Shown: positions 34,001-43,640 of the stretch, in pieces | How the letters are laid out: each line of letters starts with the position of its first letter | Numbering within the stretch: the first letter of the stretch is position 1 | From: AP-15 sp963732095 | GTDB lineage: Bacteria > Pseudomonadota > Alphaproteobacteria > ATCC43930 > CGMCC-115725 | Direction: 5' to 3' | Assembly (NCBI GenBank): GCA_963732095.1 | Contig: CAVSZA010000072.1 | Span: 62,001 to 126,000 of the forward strand | Length of the DNA stretch: 64,000 nucleotides | Notes under the pieces: generated by a model | Database searches by the model: none | The model's input: only the letters and a program-made list of their open reading frames with translations | What the model was told of the DNA's origin: nothing | Position numbers and translations under genes: made by a program

Positions 34001-34556
34001 AGAGGCCGAGATCGAGGATTTCCTGCACTCCCGACGGGTTTAGCACCGGAATGCAGGCGTCCATAAAGGCGTATTCGGACTGATGGGGCAGAGTCGACGA
34101 TTTGCAGGTGTGGTCGTCGCCGGCAAGGAGAAGCACTCCGCCATGCTGCGCCGAACCGGCGGCGTTGCCGTGCTTTAAGGCGTCGCCACTGCGGTCGACC
34201 CCGGGTCCCTTGCCGTACCACAGGGCGAAGACGCCGTCATATTTGGCTCCCGGGAACAACCCGATCTGCTGACTGCCCCAAACCGCCGTCGCGCCGAGTT
34301 CTTCGTTGATCGCCGGCTGAAAGCGTATGTGGTTGCGCTCGAGAAACCGCCGGGCCCCCCACAGGCCCTGGTCAAGACCGCCCAAAGGCGAACCGCGATA
34401 CCCGGAGGTGAAACAGGCCGTGTTGAGGCTGGCCGCGGCATCGCGCTGGCGCTGCATCATGGGTAGCCGCACCAGTGCCTGGGTCCCGGTCAGGTAGACC
34501 CGTCCCCTCTCTAGCACGTACTTGTCGTCGAGGGTGACCGCCGCCAGCGCCATCAC
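31076..34556 (-). CDS. Indolepyruvate ferredoxin oxidoreductase, fused (single-base frameshift)
   Basis: Two frames on the minus strand together give about 1159 residues, the normal length of the fused IorA-IorB type enzyme. It decarboxylates indolepyruvate or related aryl-pyruvates to acyl-CoA using TPP, iron-sulfur clusters and ferredoxin. The first frame holds the pyrimidine and TPP-binding domains (YFCSGCPHNTSTK, FANLGDGTYTHSGVLAVRA) and ends near CEGCGDCS; the second continues SNCLSVVPVETEFGRKREID and CNKDYSCVKGFCPSF and has the gamma domain (VTGVGGTGVVTIGALLGMAA). The break lies at GAACTC 32622-32627: reading GACTC restores CGDCSNESNCLSVV. Convergent with degP; divergent from the D-lactate dehydrogenase. 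Confidence 0.88.
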
Positions 34557-34761
34557 GACCTCCGAGCCTTGTAACCCCTGGACACGTAGTGTCTCTCCGC
34601 TAGTTGCTCAATGAGGGCTGCCACGGATTAGAGTAACGGAACCGTCCGGGCCGGTTCCGATGTTCCCGCGACGGACGGCCGCGTCGTAGCCGTTGCGGTG
34701 ATGCATCCCCCCGGAGTAATTAAGAACTTCTGGAACCAGCTCCCGGAAATCGGCTGCCGTC

Positions 34762-36163
34762 ATGTCCGCATCTGCCGCACCTCGCCATTCCCCGCTAGAT
34801 GGATCGCTACTCGCCTCGTTACGGGAGCTGCTCGGTGCTCGGCTTTCTACTTCCGCAGCGGTCTGCGCGCACCACGGCAAAGACAAAATCTTACCATGCG
34901 CCGCATGCCCCTGATGCCGTCGCATTTGCCCACAGCACCGACGAGGTGTCGGCAATCGTCAAGCTCTGCGCCGAATATAAGACGCCAGTCATTGCATTCG
35001 GCGCGGGGACCTCCCTCGAGGGGCACGTAGCCGCACTGGCCGGCGGCATAAGCATCGACATGTCTGAGATGAATCGCATCTTGCGCATCAACGCGCAAGA
35101 TCTCGACACCACTGTCGAAGCAGGTGTTACGCGCAAGCAGCTAAACGAGAACTTACGCGACACCGGCCTGTTTTTCCCGATTGATCCCGGTGCCGATGCC
35201 TCGCTTGGCGGGATGGCCGCGACGCGTGCATCGGGAACCAACGCGGTCCGGTACGGAACGATGCGCGAGAATGTGTTGGCGATGACCGTGGTGCTCGCCG
35301 ATGGCAGGGTCATTCGGACTGCGCGGCGGGCTCGCAAGTCGGCAGCGGGCTATGACTTGACCCGGCTGTTCGTTGGATCCGAAGGCACGCTCGGGATTAT
35401 TACCGAGCTGACAGTTCGGCTCTACGGAATTCCCGAAGCTATTTCGGCCGCGGTTTGTGCGTTTCCGAGTATTGAAGACGCGGTCAACACGGTGATCTTG
35501 ACGATTCAGAGCGGTGTACCGGTTGCTCGGATTGAGCTGCTCGATGAAATTCAAGTGGCCGCTATCAACAACTACTCGAAGCTCGATCATAAGGTTGCCC
35601 CTACGCTTTTCTTCGAATTCCACGGTACGCCGAGCGGAGTGGCGGAACAGGCGGAGACGGTAAAGACGATCGCCGGCGAATTTGGTGGCGATGATTTCCG
35701 CTGGGCGACCACGCCCGAGCAACGTTCCAAGCTGTGGCAGGCGCGGCATGACGCTTATTACGCGGCATTGGCGCTTCGCCCCGGGTCCAAGGGCCTTGCG
35801 ACCGATGTCTGCGTGCCGATCTCGCGGCTTGCAGAATGCATTAGCGAGACCAAGCGCGACCTCGCGCAATCGCCGATTCCCTATGCTTTGGTGGGGCATG
35901 TCGGGGACGGCAATTTTCACCTCGTCTTTATGCTCGACCCGAATCGCCCGGAGGAGTTGGCGGAGGCTAACCGGCTCAACGAGCGCATGGTCAATCGTGC
36001 CCTTGCGATGGAGGGGACCAGCACGGGTGAACATGGGATCGGTTATGGCAAAATGGACTTCCTGATCGCTGAGCATGGCGAAGCGGTCAGCGTCATGCGC
36101 ACGATAAAGATGGCGCTCGATCCCAACGGTATTCTGAACCCTGGCAAAATCGTCCGAATCTGA
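34762..36163 (+). CDS. FAD-linked D-lactate dehydrogenase (single-base frameshift near start)
   Basis: About 466 residues when ATG 34762 is joined to the long frame that covers the rest. The first frame gives LDGSLLASLRELLGARLSTS and AAVCAHHGKD; the second continues with SYHAPHAPDAVAFAHSTDEV. The join at gacaaaatct (34882-34890) has one base too many; a GAATC reading would give the family's HGKDESYH. The FAD domain is seen in TPVIAFGAGTSLEGHVAALA and DPGADASLGGMAATRASGTN, and the cap in LVGHVGDGNFHLVFMLDPN and GEHGIGYGKMDFL. The enzyme oxidises D-lactate or another 2-hydroxy acid and passes electrons to the respiratory chain. It starts 205 bases from the divergent oxidoreductase gene. Confidence 0.85.
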
Positions 36164-36370
36164 TCGGACCGCCAGAACGCTGAATGTGCGATGCAGGTCG
36201 CTGTAAGAAGCGCTCCGGAACGAAGAATCCCTCTTCCCCGTTCACTGTGCAGGCGATAAAGTAAAGGTTCCAAATCAAGGGCTCGGGTTTCGGTGCTCCC
36301 GTGAGGTCTGAGCGGGTGCCGCTCAGCTGCAATCGTCACTCTGGCCGTCGATTTATCAGCCCATGGTAAT

Positions 36371-36395
36371 CAGCGGTGTCGATTTGACACCGCTG
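36371..36395. promoter_or_regulatory. Perfect 10-base inverted repeat, candidate operator
   Basis: CAGCGGTGTC (36371-36380), spacer GATTT, then GACACCGCTG (36386-36395). It lies 63 bases upstream of the ATG of the HTH gene at 36459 and about 200 bases after the previous gene. The symmetry and spacing suit a dimeric DNA-binding protein, possibly the HTH protein itself. A hairpin terminator is less likely because no T-run follows directly, although ATTTTT occurs 6 bases on. Confidence 0.4.
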
Positions 36396-36458
36396 CAGAG
36401 GATTTTTGAATTTCTCACTAACAACAGACAAATAAGAGCTGTAGCAAAAGGTCGCGAC

Positions 36459-37475
36459 ATGGAGAGATCAAGTAAAAGAGGAAAAATACCCCAACAGGAC
36501 TGGCCCTCGATCATCAAAAGATATGAAGCTGGTGAAACCCTGGCGAGTATTGCTCGGACCTATGACTGCTCGCCACCAGCGATCAGCTATATCTTAAGCC
36601 GAAGCCGCGCGCGCGATGCGACTGCGGAGGACACGGAGCAGAGCGGGATCAAATCGCCGGAACCGCAACTGGTAAAAGGGCACCCGACCGATATGCCGGC
36701 CAGCGAATTTACAAATGGTGCGCCGGAAGTCGGCGAAGCGGCCGTGCTCCCTCCCACGGCGCAAGCCTCCGATCCGAAGGATAGCTCGGATCCCAAATCA
36801 GTATCCGCCGGACCAGAGTCTGCGTCGAAGGGGACGGCGGGAGCGTCCCAAGTAGAAGTTGAAATTGCCGTGACGGAGGTTCCAGGGCGTCCAGCCAAGC
36901 GGGATATGGTGGCGTCGGCTCAGGTCGCGCCCTTAGACACCGGGAATTCGGCAGGCGTTCTTGGCACAGTCGGCCCACAGCCCCAATCCGGGGAGGCCCG
37001 CCGGACGCTGCACCTCTCGCTGGCGCACAACAATGCTCAACCTATGGAAACTCCGCACCATGGCGGGCACATCGCCAATATGGCCGATGCTCCGGCGATT
37101 CGGTCGGTGGGGGACCAACAACAAGGGTCTACCCAGCACTCGGCGCGGCATCACCCCGCTCCCAATGCAGTAGCCAATAACGGCGGAGCTGCCCACTCTA
37201 TGGCCGAGTCGCGCAAAGGAAGAGATGGCGGCACTTTCATAGATCGAGCATTGCGCGAACGAGTCGATGGCGACATCTCAGCGTTCCTCGCAGCGTTCGA
37301 TGCTGCCTTAGCGGACGATACCATAGAGAGCCGCGCTGAGCTCCGGGAGGCGACGGATCGGTTGCTGCGAGCCGGTGCCCGAACACGAATCGAACTGGAG
37401 CGTCTCGAGGCTCGCGTGCCATTATCGGCGCGGGATACAAGTGGGTACTCGGCTCCAAGTTGGCGTCCTCGCTGA
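36459..37475 (+). CDS. HTH protein with conserved C-terminal helical domain
   Basis: A 338-residue protein from ATG 36459, preferred because MERSSKRGKIPQQDWPSI opens the conserved part. Residues 13-50 (IIKRYEAGETLASIARTYDC then SPPAISYILSRSRAR) form a helix-turn-helix of the resolvase/homeodomain-like type. A long middle region of about 200 residues is rich in Pro, Ser, Ala and Glu and is probably disordered. The last 70 residues (RALRERVDGDISAFLAAFDA and AGARTRIELERLEAR) are helical. The layout suggests a DNA-binding regulator with a flexible linker and a protein-binding end; the target is unknown. The inverted repeat upstream may be its operator. Confidence 0.65.
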   Translation: MERSSKRGKIPQQDWPSIIKRYEAGETLASIARTYDCSPPAISYILSRSRARDATAEDTEQSGIKSPEPQLVKGHPTDMPASEFTNGAPEVGEAAVLPPTAQASDPKDSSDPKSVSAGPESASKGTAGASQVEVEIAVTEVPGRPAKRDMVASAQVAPLDTGNSAGVLGTVGPQPQSGEARRTLHLSLAHNNAQPMETPHHGGHIANMADAPAIRSVGDQQQGSTQHSARHHPAPNAVANNGGAAHSMAESRKGRDGGTFIDRALRERVDGDISAFLAAFDAALADDTIESRAELREATDRLLRAGARTRIELERLEARVPLSARDTSGYSAPSWRPR

Positions 37476-37505
37476 ACAGTCGACCGTCCTCGATCAACGC
37501 CCCTA

Positions 37506-37540
37506 CCCCTCCTCTGGAGAGAAGCCGTTCAGAGGAGGGG
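37506..37540. terminator. Hairpin between convergent genes
   Basis: CCCCTCCTCTG (37506-37516) and CAGAGGAGGGG (37530-37540) form a perfect 11-base stem around a 13-base loop, in the 89-base gap between the convergent HTH and DegP genes. The position suits a bidirectional transcription stop, though no T-run is present on either side, so it may also be a processing or protective hairpin. Confidence 0.55.
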
Positions 37541-37564
37541 CGGCAGGGTCGGGTGCGTAACTGT

Positions 37565-39143
37565 TTAGCCCTGATTTGCGCTCAGGTTCACGCCGACATA
37601 TTGTGTCACCCCGCGACGATTGAGCAGTAGCAGAGCACTCTTCTTGGGTGAGGCGGCGGCTTCCTTCAATTTCGCTGCTGCCTCCTGCGGGGTTTTAACC
37701 GGCTGTTGGTCGATCGCAACCACGACGTCCCCCTCGCTCAACCCCACCTCGGCGGCGGCGCTGCCGGGGTCTACCCGGGTGATGACGACGCCCTGCACGT
37801 CTTTTCCAGTGTGCAGCTCCCGCCGGAGCTGGCTGTTCAGCGGTGCGAGATGCATCCCCATCGCATCCGTGCGAGCTGAACTCGTCCTGTTGACCACCAT
37901 CTGTCGCCGAGGCCACCTGCTCGCTGTTGGGGAGTTCACCCAGAGTCGCCCGAAGCTCTACCGTCTGCCCGTTGCGCCAGACCTTCATCTTCACACCCGT
38001 GTCGGGTGCGGTTTCGGCCACCTGCCGGGGCAGGTCGCGAAGGTGGCTCACTTCGTTGCCGTTGAACGTCAAGATCACGTCGCCCTGTTTGAGGCCGGCC
38101 TTTGCTCCAGGGCTGTCGGGGGTAACGGCAGCAACAAGCGCTCCGTGCTCGCCCTGCAATCCCAGGCTCGAGGCTATAGCCGGCGTCACTTCCTGGATTT
38201 GCACGCCGAGCCAGCCGCGGCTCACCTTGCCGTGCTCCTCCAGTTGCGCCACTACGGCTTTCGCCAAGTTTGACGGCACGGCAAAGCCGATCCCGACGCT
38301 GCCGCCATTGGGCGAATAGATAGCGGTATTGATGCCGATTACCTGGCCTTCCAGATTGAACGTCGGTCCGCCTGAATTCCCGCGGTTTATTGGCGCATCG
38401 ATCTGCAGGAAATCATCGAACGGACCGGAATGGATGTCCCGCCCCCGTGCCGAAATGATCCCGGTGGTTACGGTCCCGCCGAGCCCAAAGGGATTGCCGA
38501 CCGCCATGACCCAGTCGCCTACCTGAGCCGTGCTGCTGTCGCCGAACGTCACATAGGGCAGCGGCTTGTCGGCTTTGATCTTTAGCAGCGCGATATCGGT
38601 CTTGGGATCGCGACCAATGATTTTCGCCGTGTATTTGCTGTCATCCTGCAACGTGACTTCGACCTTGCCGGCGTCGCCCACCACGTGACTGTTGGTCACC
38701 ACGTAGCCGGACGGATCGATGATGAATCCGGAACCGAGCGCGATCCGACGGGCCTGGCCACCCGGTATTTGCGGAAAAAGATGACGCTGGCCGTTGGGGC
38801 TCTGTTGATCAAAAAAGCGGCGCAGGAATTCGTCGAATGGCGAGTTGGGAAAGTCGGGTGAACCCTGTTCAGGCTCTTCCGTCATTGTATCGGAACCCGC
38901 GCTCTGGGTAACCGAGATGTTCACCACTGCAGGAGAAACTTTTTTGACCAGCGGCGCGAAGCTCTGATGCTGCATCAGCGCCATCGGAGAGGTCATCGTA
39001 TCTCCCGCAGCGTTTCCTGCCGGGTTTTCGGCCCATACGAAGGGTGAGAGCGCGAGTGTCGCGCCCAGACCGAAGCCGAGCGCCGCGGCCCGGCTCTTGC
39101 GCAGCCAGGGCCGGCGCCCATTGTCTTCTCTGACTTCCACCAA
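37565..39143 (-). CDS. degP: DegP/HtrA serine protease, second copy (single-base frameshift)
   Basis: Two minus-strand frames together make about 525 residues. From ATG 39143 there is a basic start and signal segment (AAALGFGLGATLALSPFVWA), then a protease domain with His in VVTNSHVVGDAGK, Asp in DPKTDIALLKIK and Ser in INRGNSGGPTFNL, and PDZ1 around VSRGWLGVQIQEVTPAIASS. PDZ2 (GVVITRVDPGSAAAEVGLSE) is in the second frame. The break is at GAACTC 37878-37883; GACTC would restore QQDESARTDAMG. This copy is closer to classical DegP/MucD than the one at 29576. It is a periplasmic quality-control protease; if the break is real, PDZ2 is lost. Confidence 0.88.
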
Positions 39144-39295
39144 TTGGTCCTCCTGTCGTGCGGGATGCCCGGCGGGCCGCGAACTGCAACCAGCGAGAGC
39201 GGACTGCCCGACAATTGGGTGTGCGAGGTGACAGGCGGCTTTCAGGCGGATTAATTCGCCGTAACCTCCGTAGGGGAGCCGCTTGCCACAGCGCG

Positions 39296-39854
39296 CTACG
39301 GCGCGGCGGCAGCCAGAAACGGGTAGCGGGAAATTTCCGCTTGCGCAAAAAGGGGCGGAACGATCAGAACATAAAACGTGTCACGACTAAAGTTCCGCCC
39401 CAATTCCACCCAGCTCCGCAGAGATAGAATCTTCACATATGCTTGCTGTCCGGGGACGAGCGCAACGTCTCGGAATTGAAGGAGATCGCGTCCATAGCTC
39501 TCGACCGAGACATGGTACAGCCCGGCGAGAACATCGCGATAAATCGCGTAGCCTTGCTCGGAAATCCCGACGATCGCTCCGTTCATGTAAATGTAGGGTC
39601 GTCCCTTGCTCTCTGTCGGGTCATAAACCCGATAAAACCAGATACGCGCACTTCCCGTCGGAATCGGCGAAAAATCGACGGCCGAGACCGGCGGGAATTC
39701 GAGAGCAACTCGCCGAGAGGAGCAAGGCAAGCCCGATGCAGGCTCTCAGCCAGATGAATGCGGCGGTGGCGCGTTTTCGGGGCACAAAGGCTCTACCCTC
39801 CCTCCAGTCCCGAGGATAGATTGGCTTCCAGCCCGCTTTTGGCTTTGCCGACAT
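39296..39854 (-). CDS. Lipoprotein, DUF2846-like (single-base frameshift)
   Basis: Two minus-strand frames together give about 185 residues. The first, which may start at ATG 39854 (weak ribosome-binding site), carries a hydrophobic leader and lipobox (CIGLALLLSASC). The second has GSARIWFYRVYDPTESKGRP, IYMNGAIVGISEQGYAIYRD and VLAGLYHVSVESYG, the beta pattern of DUF2846 proteins. The frames meet at GAATTC (39695-39700); a GATTC reading gives CSRIPPVSAVDF. The protein would be anchored to a membrane facing the periplasm; its function is not known. It is divergent from the carboxymuconolactone-decarboxylase-family gene. Confidence 0.65.
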
Positions 39855-40150
39855 GCGTTGTTCTTGGCCGGTAGGAGGAAAAATGGCCCGGTATCGCGAT
39901 ATTACGCCTGCGGAGATGACATCCGCCCAGCGTCGCGTACACGATTTGATTGTCTCTGGGCGGCGTGGCCGGTTCGGCGGGCCGTTCCAATTGTTGATCC
40001 GCGCTCCCGAAATATGTGAGCACGCGGCAAAGCTAAGTGAGCATTTGCGGTGGGGAACCTCGTTGCCGGACCGGCTTTCCGAGCTTGCGATTATCACCAC
40101 TGCCCAGTTCTGGCGCGCGCAGTACGAGTGGTACGCGCATGCGCCTTTAG

Positions 40151-41320
40151 GGAACCTCTGCGTAAGTCGGCTGCAGTGATGTGGTATACTGGTGGTGGGG
40201 TGGATTGCTGTATCGGGTTGGGGAATGAAACAGCTGACGCTGGCGGCAGTGGGGTTTGAGCGCTACGCCAAGACGACGCGGCGGGCTGGGTTTCTTGCCG
40301 AGATGGAGCGCGTTGTGCCGTGGTCGGCGCTGTGCGCGCTGATTGAGCCGTTCTATCCGAAGCCGGGCAATGGCCGCCCGCCGGTCGGTGTGGAACGGAT
40401 GCTGCGCATCTATTTCCTGCAGCAATGGTTCAATCTGTCGGACCCGGCGGTGGAAGAAGCGCTTTACGATTCGCTGGCGATGCGGCGTTTTGTGGAAATC
40501 GATCTTGGCCGCGAGCCGGCGCCTGACGAGACGACGGTGTGCCGCTTCCGTCACCTGCTCGAAGCTCACGATCTGGGGCAGAAGCTGTTCGACGAGGTGC
40601 AGCGGCATTTGGCAACGAAGGGGCTGAAGGTGGCCACTGGCACGATTGTCGATGCGACAATCATCAATGCGCCATCGTCGACCAAGAACGCCGACAAGGC
40701 GCGCGACCCCGAGATGCATCAGACCAAGAAGGGCAACCAATGGTATTTCGGGATGAAGGCGCATTTCGGGATCGACAGCCGAACCAAGCTGATCCACGCC
40801 GTGGTGGCGACGCCGGCCAATGTCGCCGACAGCACGGTGCTGCCCGAACTGCTGCACGGGCGAGAGACCCGGGTATGGGGTGATCAGGCCTATCGCGGCC
40901 AGCGGGCGGTGATCCGGGAGCACGCGCCCAAGGCCCGAGATTTCACCAATCGCCGCTACCGCCACCGCGGTGTTGTCGATGAGGTGGAGCGGGCGAAAAA
41001 CCGCACCAAGTCCAAAGTGCGGGCCCGGGTCGAACATGCGATCGGGGTCATCAAGCGGGTGTTCGGCTTTGCCAAGGTGCGCTATCGCGGGCTGAAGAAG
41101 AACACCCATCGCCTGCTGGTGACCTGCGCCCTGGCCAATCTGTTCATGGTGCGCCGGCAGCTATTAGGCTGCCAAAGCGCGTAATGTGTCTGCAACCAGG
41201 CCGGCAACCGTGCAGCCGCCCCAATACGGCATCAACGCCGCCCAATAGACCCGTTTCGTACTCACCGAGCAAATCGCCATGCCTCCTTATTCAAGTTCCA
41301 GCCCCTTATTCAGACGTTCC
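40151..41320 (+). mobile_element. IS5-family insertion sequence, complete
   Basis: A 1170-base element with imperfect terminal inverted repeats: GGAACCTCTGCGTAAGTCGG at 40151-40170 and its partner at 41301-41320 (14 of 20 match). The target duplication TTAG flanks it at 40147-40150 and 41321-41324. It carries one full-length transposase gene. The 136 bases between the transposase stop and the right end hold no gene. The clean duplication and intact transposase indicate a recent insertion. Confidence 0.92.
40225..41184 (+). CDS. IS5-family transposase
   Basis: A 319-residue DDE transposase. The N-terminal part has RPPVGVERMLRIYFLQQWFN and LYDSLAMRRFVEIDLG, typical of the DUF772 domain. The catalytic DDE domain shows IVDATIINAPSSTKN (first Asp), VWGDQAYRGQRAVIR (second Asp) and the Y-x2-R-x3-E-x6-K region around RARVEHAIGVIKRVFGFAKV (Glu). 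ATG 40225 lies 75 bases from the left inverted repeat. The gene is full length and intact, so the element may be active. Confidence 0.95.
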   Translation: MKQLTLAAVGFERYAKTTRRAGFLAEMERVVPWSALCALIEPFYPKPGNGRPPVGVERMLRIYFLQQWFNLSDPAVEEALYDSLAMRRFVEIDLGREPAPDETTVCRFRHLLEAHDLGQKLFDEVQRHLATKGLKVATGTIVDATIINAPSSTKNADKARDPEMHQTKKGNQWYFGMKAHFGIDSRTKLIHAVVATPANVADSTVLPELLHGRETRVWGDQAYRGQRAVIREHAPKARDFTNRRYRHRGVVDEVERAKNRTKSKVRARVEHAIGVIKRVFGFAKVRYRGLKKNTHRLLVTCALANLFMVRRQLLGCQSA

Positions 41321-41679
41321 TTAGCCGAGAAGGCCGGTGTCCGTGCTGCGGCGATCGAAGCGATCCGCCGTGACGAGACGCCGAGCTTTGATCAGAAAGA
41401 CGAAGCGCTTGTTTATCGCGTCTGCACCGACCTGTTCAAGACGCGGCGCCTCTCAGACGCGACTTTCAACGAGGCGATTACGATACTGGGTGAAACCGGC
41501 CTGACCGAGGTAATCGGGATCATCGGCTACTACACTCTTATCGGCAACACGCTCAACGTCTTCCAGGTCCCGGTCCCTGAGGGAACTGTCCCACCCTTTC
41601 CCGAATAGCCATTCCCGTCGCTAGCCTCTTCAACAGCGAACCACATCCACAGGCCCAAAACGAAGGCGCGCAACGGCCG

Positions 41680-43548
41680 TTATGCCGCTTGCGGCAAACC
41701 CCGCTCGAGCAGCATGGCGAGGCGGCGGGCGAAAGCGGGCGGGTCCGGGAGTTGCTCGCCTTCGACGATCCGCGCCTGATCCAGAAGCAGCCAGGCAAAT
41801 TCCGACAGCTGGTCTGATGCGCCAGGCTCACCGACGCTCGCGGCCAGCCGCTCGATCAGCTTGTGCCGTGGGTTGACCTCCAGAATGCGTCGGGAAGCAT
41901 TGTCGAGCTGACGATGCTGTTTCAGCAGCCGTTCGAGGTGCATGTCCATATCACCCTCGTCGGCGACGAGGCAGACGGCGCTGTCGGTCAGACGCTCGGA
42001 ACTGCGCACGTCCTTGACCGCCTCGCCGAGCGCCAGCTTGAAAATCGCAATCAGGCTGGCAAGTTTCGCCGGAGGCTCGGGACCCTTCTCCTCAGGAGCT
42101 TCGGATAGCGGTATCTTGTCGAGATCGATACCCCCGCGGGTTGCCGATTTGAGCGGCTTCTCCTTGTAACGACCGATTGTCGTGACCCAGAACTCGTCGA
42201 TCGGGTCCGTCATCAGCAGGACCTCGACTCCGCGCGCCCGAAAACCTTCGAGTTGCGGGCTCTTTTTGATAACGTCGAGATTATCGCCGTGAATCGTGTA
42301 GATAGCGTCCTGCCCCGGTTTCATCGCGTCAACATAATCGTCGAGCGAAACCAGCTGGTCACGGGTCGTCGACCGAAACCGAGCAAGTCCCAGTAATTCC
42401 TCGCGATGATCGCGGTCCTCGTAGAGACCTTCCTTGAGCACGGCTCCGAAGTTATCCCAGAATTTGGTGTATTCGTCTGTCGCTTCGGCGGCTTTTTTCG
42501 CGAGCTCGCTCAAAATTCGCCTCGTTAGCTGCTGGCGAATTCGCGCGACCATCGGGTTGGATTGCAGCATCTCACGGCTGACGTTGAGCGGCAGGTCCTC
42601 ACTGTCGACAATGCCGCGCATGAACCGCAGGTAGGCCGGCAAGAGATCGGTCGCCTCATCGGTGATAAACACCCGTCTGACATACAGCTTGATCCGGCTT
42701 TTGCGCTCCGGATCGAATAAATCGAACGGTTTGGTCGACGGTACAAACAGAAGGTTCGTGTATTCGAGAACGCCCTCTGCCTTGTTGTGCAAAGTCAGCC
42801 AGGGGTCGTCGAAGCTGTGGCCGACGTGGTGGTAAAACTCCTTGTATTGCTCGGCGGTGATTTCCGACCGTGGCCGGGTCCACAGCGCCGACGCGGTGTT
42901 GATGGTCTCCTCCTTGGAGTCTTCCTTCAGGATGATGGGTAACCCGATATGGTCCGAATAGGTCTTGACGATCCGCCGCAGCCTTGCCGGGTCGAGATAT
43001 TCATCCTCGCCCTCGCGCAAATGAACGATAATCCTGGCGCCGCGTGCGGCATCGGGGAGCGGCTCGACCGTGAACTCGCCCCCGCCGTCCGACACCCAGC
43101 GCCAACCTTGGCTTTCGCCCGCCTTGCGGCTCAGGACCTCGACTTTTTCGGCGACCATGAAGGCAGAATAAAAGCCCACCCCGAATTGTCCGATCAGGCT
43201 CATATCCTTGCGCGCGTCGCCCGATAGCTGATTCACGAAAGCGGCGGTACCGGAGCGGGCGATCGTGCCGAGGTTGTCGATCAGCTCCTCGCGGTTCATG
43301 CCGATGCCGTTGTCGGCGATCGTAAGGGTCCGGGCGGGTTTATCGGCGGTGAGCGTGACGCGGTATTCGGTGTCGCCTTCGGCCAGCGCCGGCTCGGTCA
43401 GCGCGGCGTAACGCAGCCGGTCGCAAGCATCCGAAGCGTTAGAGATCAGCTCGCGCAGGAAGATCTCCTTCTCGCTATAAAGCGAGTGCGCGACAATTTC
43501 GAGCAGGCGGCTGACTTCCGCCTGGAAGCTTCTTGTTTCCTGGGTCAT
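41680..43548 (-). CDS. htpG: Chaperone HtpG (Hsp90)
   Basis: A 622-residue Hsp90 chaperone. ATG 43548 (MTQETRSFQAEVSRLLEIVA) is the normal family start; an in-frame upstream extension of 75 residues is not protein-like. The ATPase domain has LYSEKEIFLRELISNASDAC, LTIADNGIGMNREELIDNLG and GQFGVGFYSAFMVAEKV; the middle domain has WALWTRPRSEI-like and GVVDSEDLPLNVSREMLQ; the C-terminal dimer domain ends the protein. It folds client proteins using ATP in the cytoplasm. The HerA-type gene ends 93 bases upstream. Intact. Confidence 0.96.
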   Translation of the reverse strand: MTQETRSFQAEVSRLLEIVAHSLYSEKEIFLRELISNASDACDRLRYAALTEPALAEGDTEYRVTLTADKPARTLTIADNGIGMNREELIDNLGTIARSGTAAFVNQLSGDARKDMSLIGQFGVGFYSAFMVAEKVEVLSRKAGESQGWRWVSDGGGEFTVEPLPDAARGARIIVHLREGEDEYLDPARLRRIVKTYSDHIGLPIILKEDSKEETINTASALWTRPRSEITAEQYKEFYHHVGHSFDDPWLTLHNKAEGVLEYTNLLFVPSTKPFDLFDPERKSRIKLYVRRVFITDEATDLLPAYLRFMRGIVDSEDLPLNVSREMLQSNPMVARIRQQLTRRILSELAKKAAEATDEYTKFWDNFGAVLKEGLYEDRDHREELLGLARFRSTTRDQLVSLDDYVDAMKPGQDAIYTIHGDNLDVIKKSPQLEGFRARGVEVLLMTDPIDEFWVTTIGRYKEKPLKSATRGGIDLDKIPLSEAPEEKGPEPPAKLASLIAIFKLALGEAVKDVRSSERLTDSAVCLVADEGDMDMHLERLLKQHRQLDNASRRILEVNPRHKLIERLAASVGEPGASDQLSEFAWLLLDQARIVEGEQLPDPPAFARRLAMLLERGLPQAA

Positions 43549-43640
43549 CGCTGCCGTCAAAGGTTGCCGGGAACGCGCCTGAGGATATGTGGCGAAATTC
43601 TTTGCTGTACAAGACCGTCGGCAATCGACGGCGAGGCTGG

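Larger units (their letters stand above)
39883..41608 (+). pseudogene. Carboxymuconolactone decarboxylase family gene split by an IS element
   Basis: The first part starts at ATG 39883 after gtaggagga and encodes MARYRDITPAEMTSAQRRVH onward to WYAHAPL at 40149. The rest (LAEKAGVRAAAIEAIRRDET through IIGYYTLIGNTLNVFQVPV) is found at 41321-41608. Removing the element at 40151-41320 and one TTAG copy rejoins the frame exactly as HAPLAEKAGVR, giving about 183 residues. The product would be a helical AhpD/CMD-type protein, a family of decarboxylases and peroxidases; the conserved CxxC of AhpD is not present, and a Cys in YRVCTDLF remains. The insertion should abolish function. Confidence 0.9.

Noticed and set aside
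35153..36076. 307-residue open frame antisense to D-lactate dehydrogenase
   Set aside because: Shadow of a conserved gene; no ribosome-binding site or known motif.
40147..41109. 320-residue open frame antisense to the transposase
   Set aside because: Known kind of shadow in GC-rich IS elements; the sense strand has the full DDE transposase.
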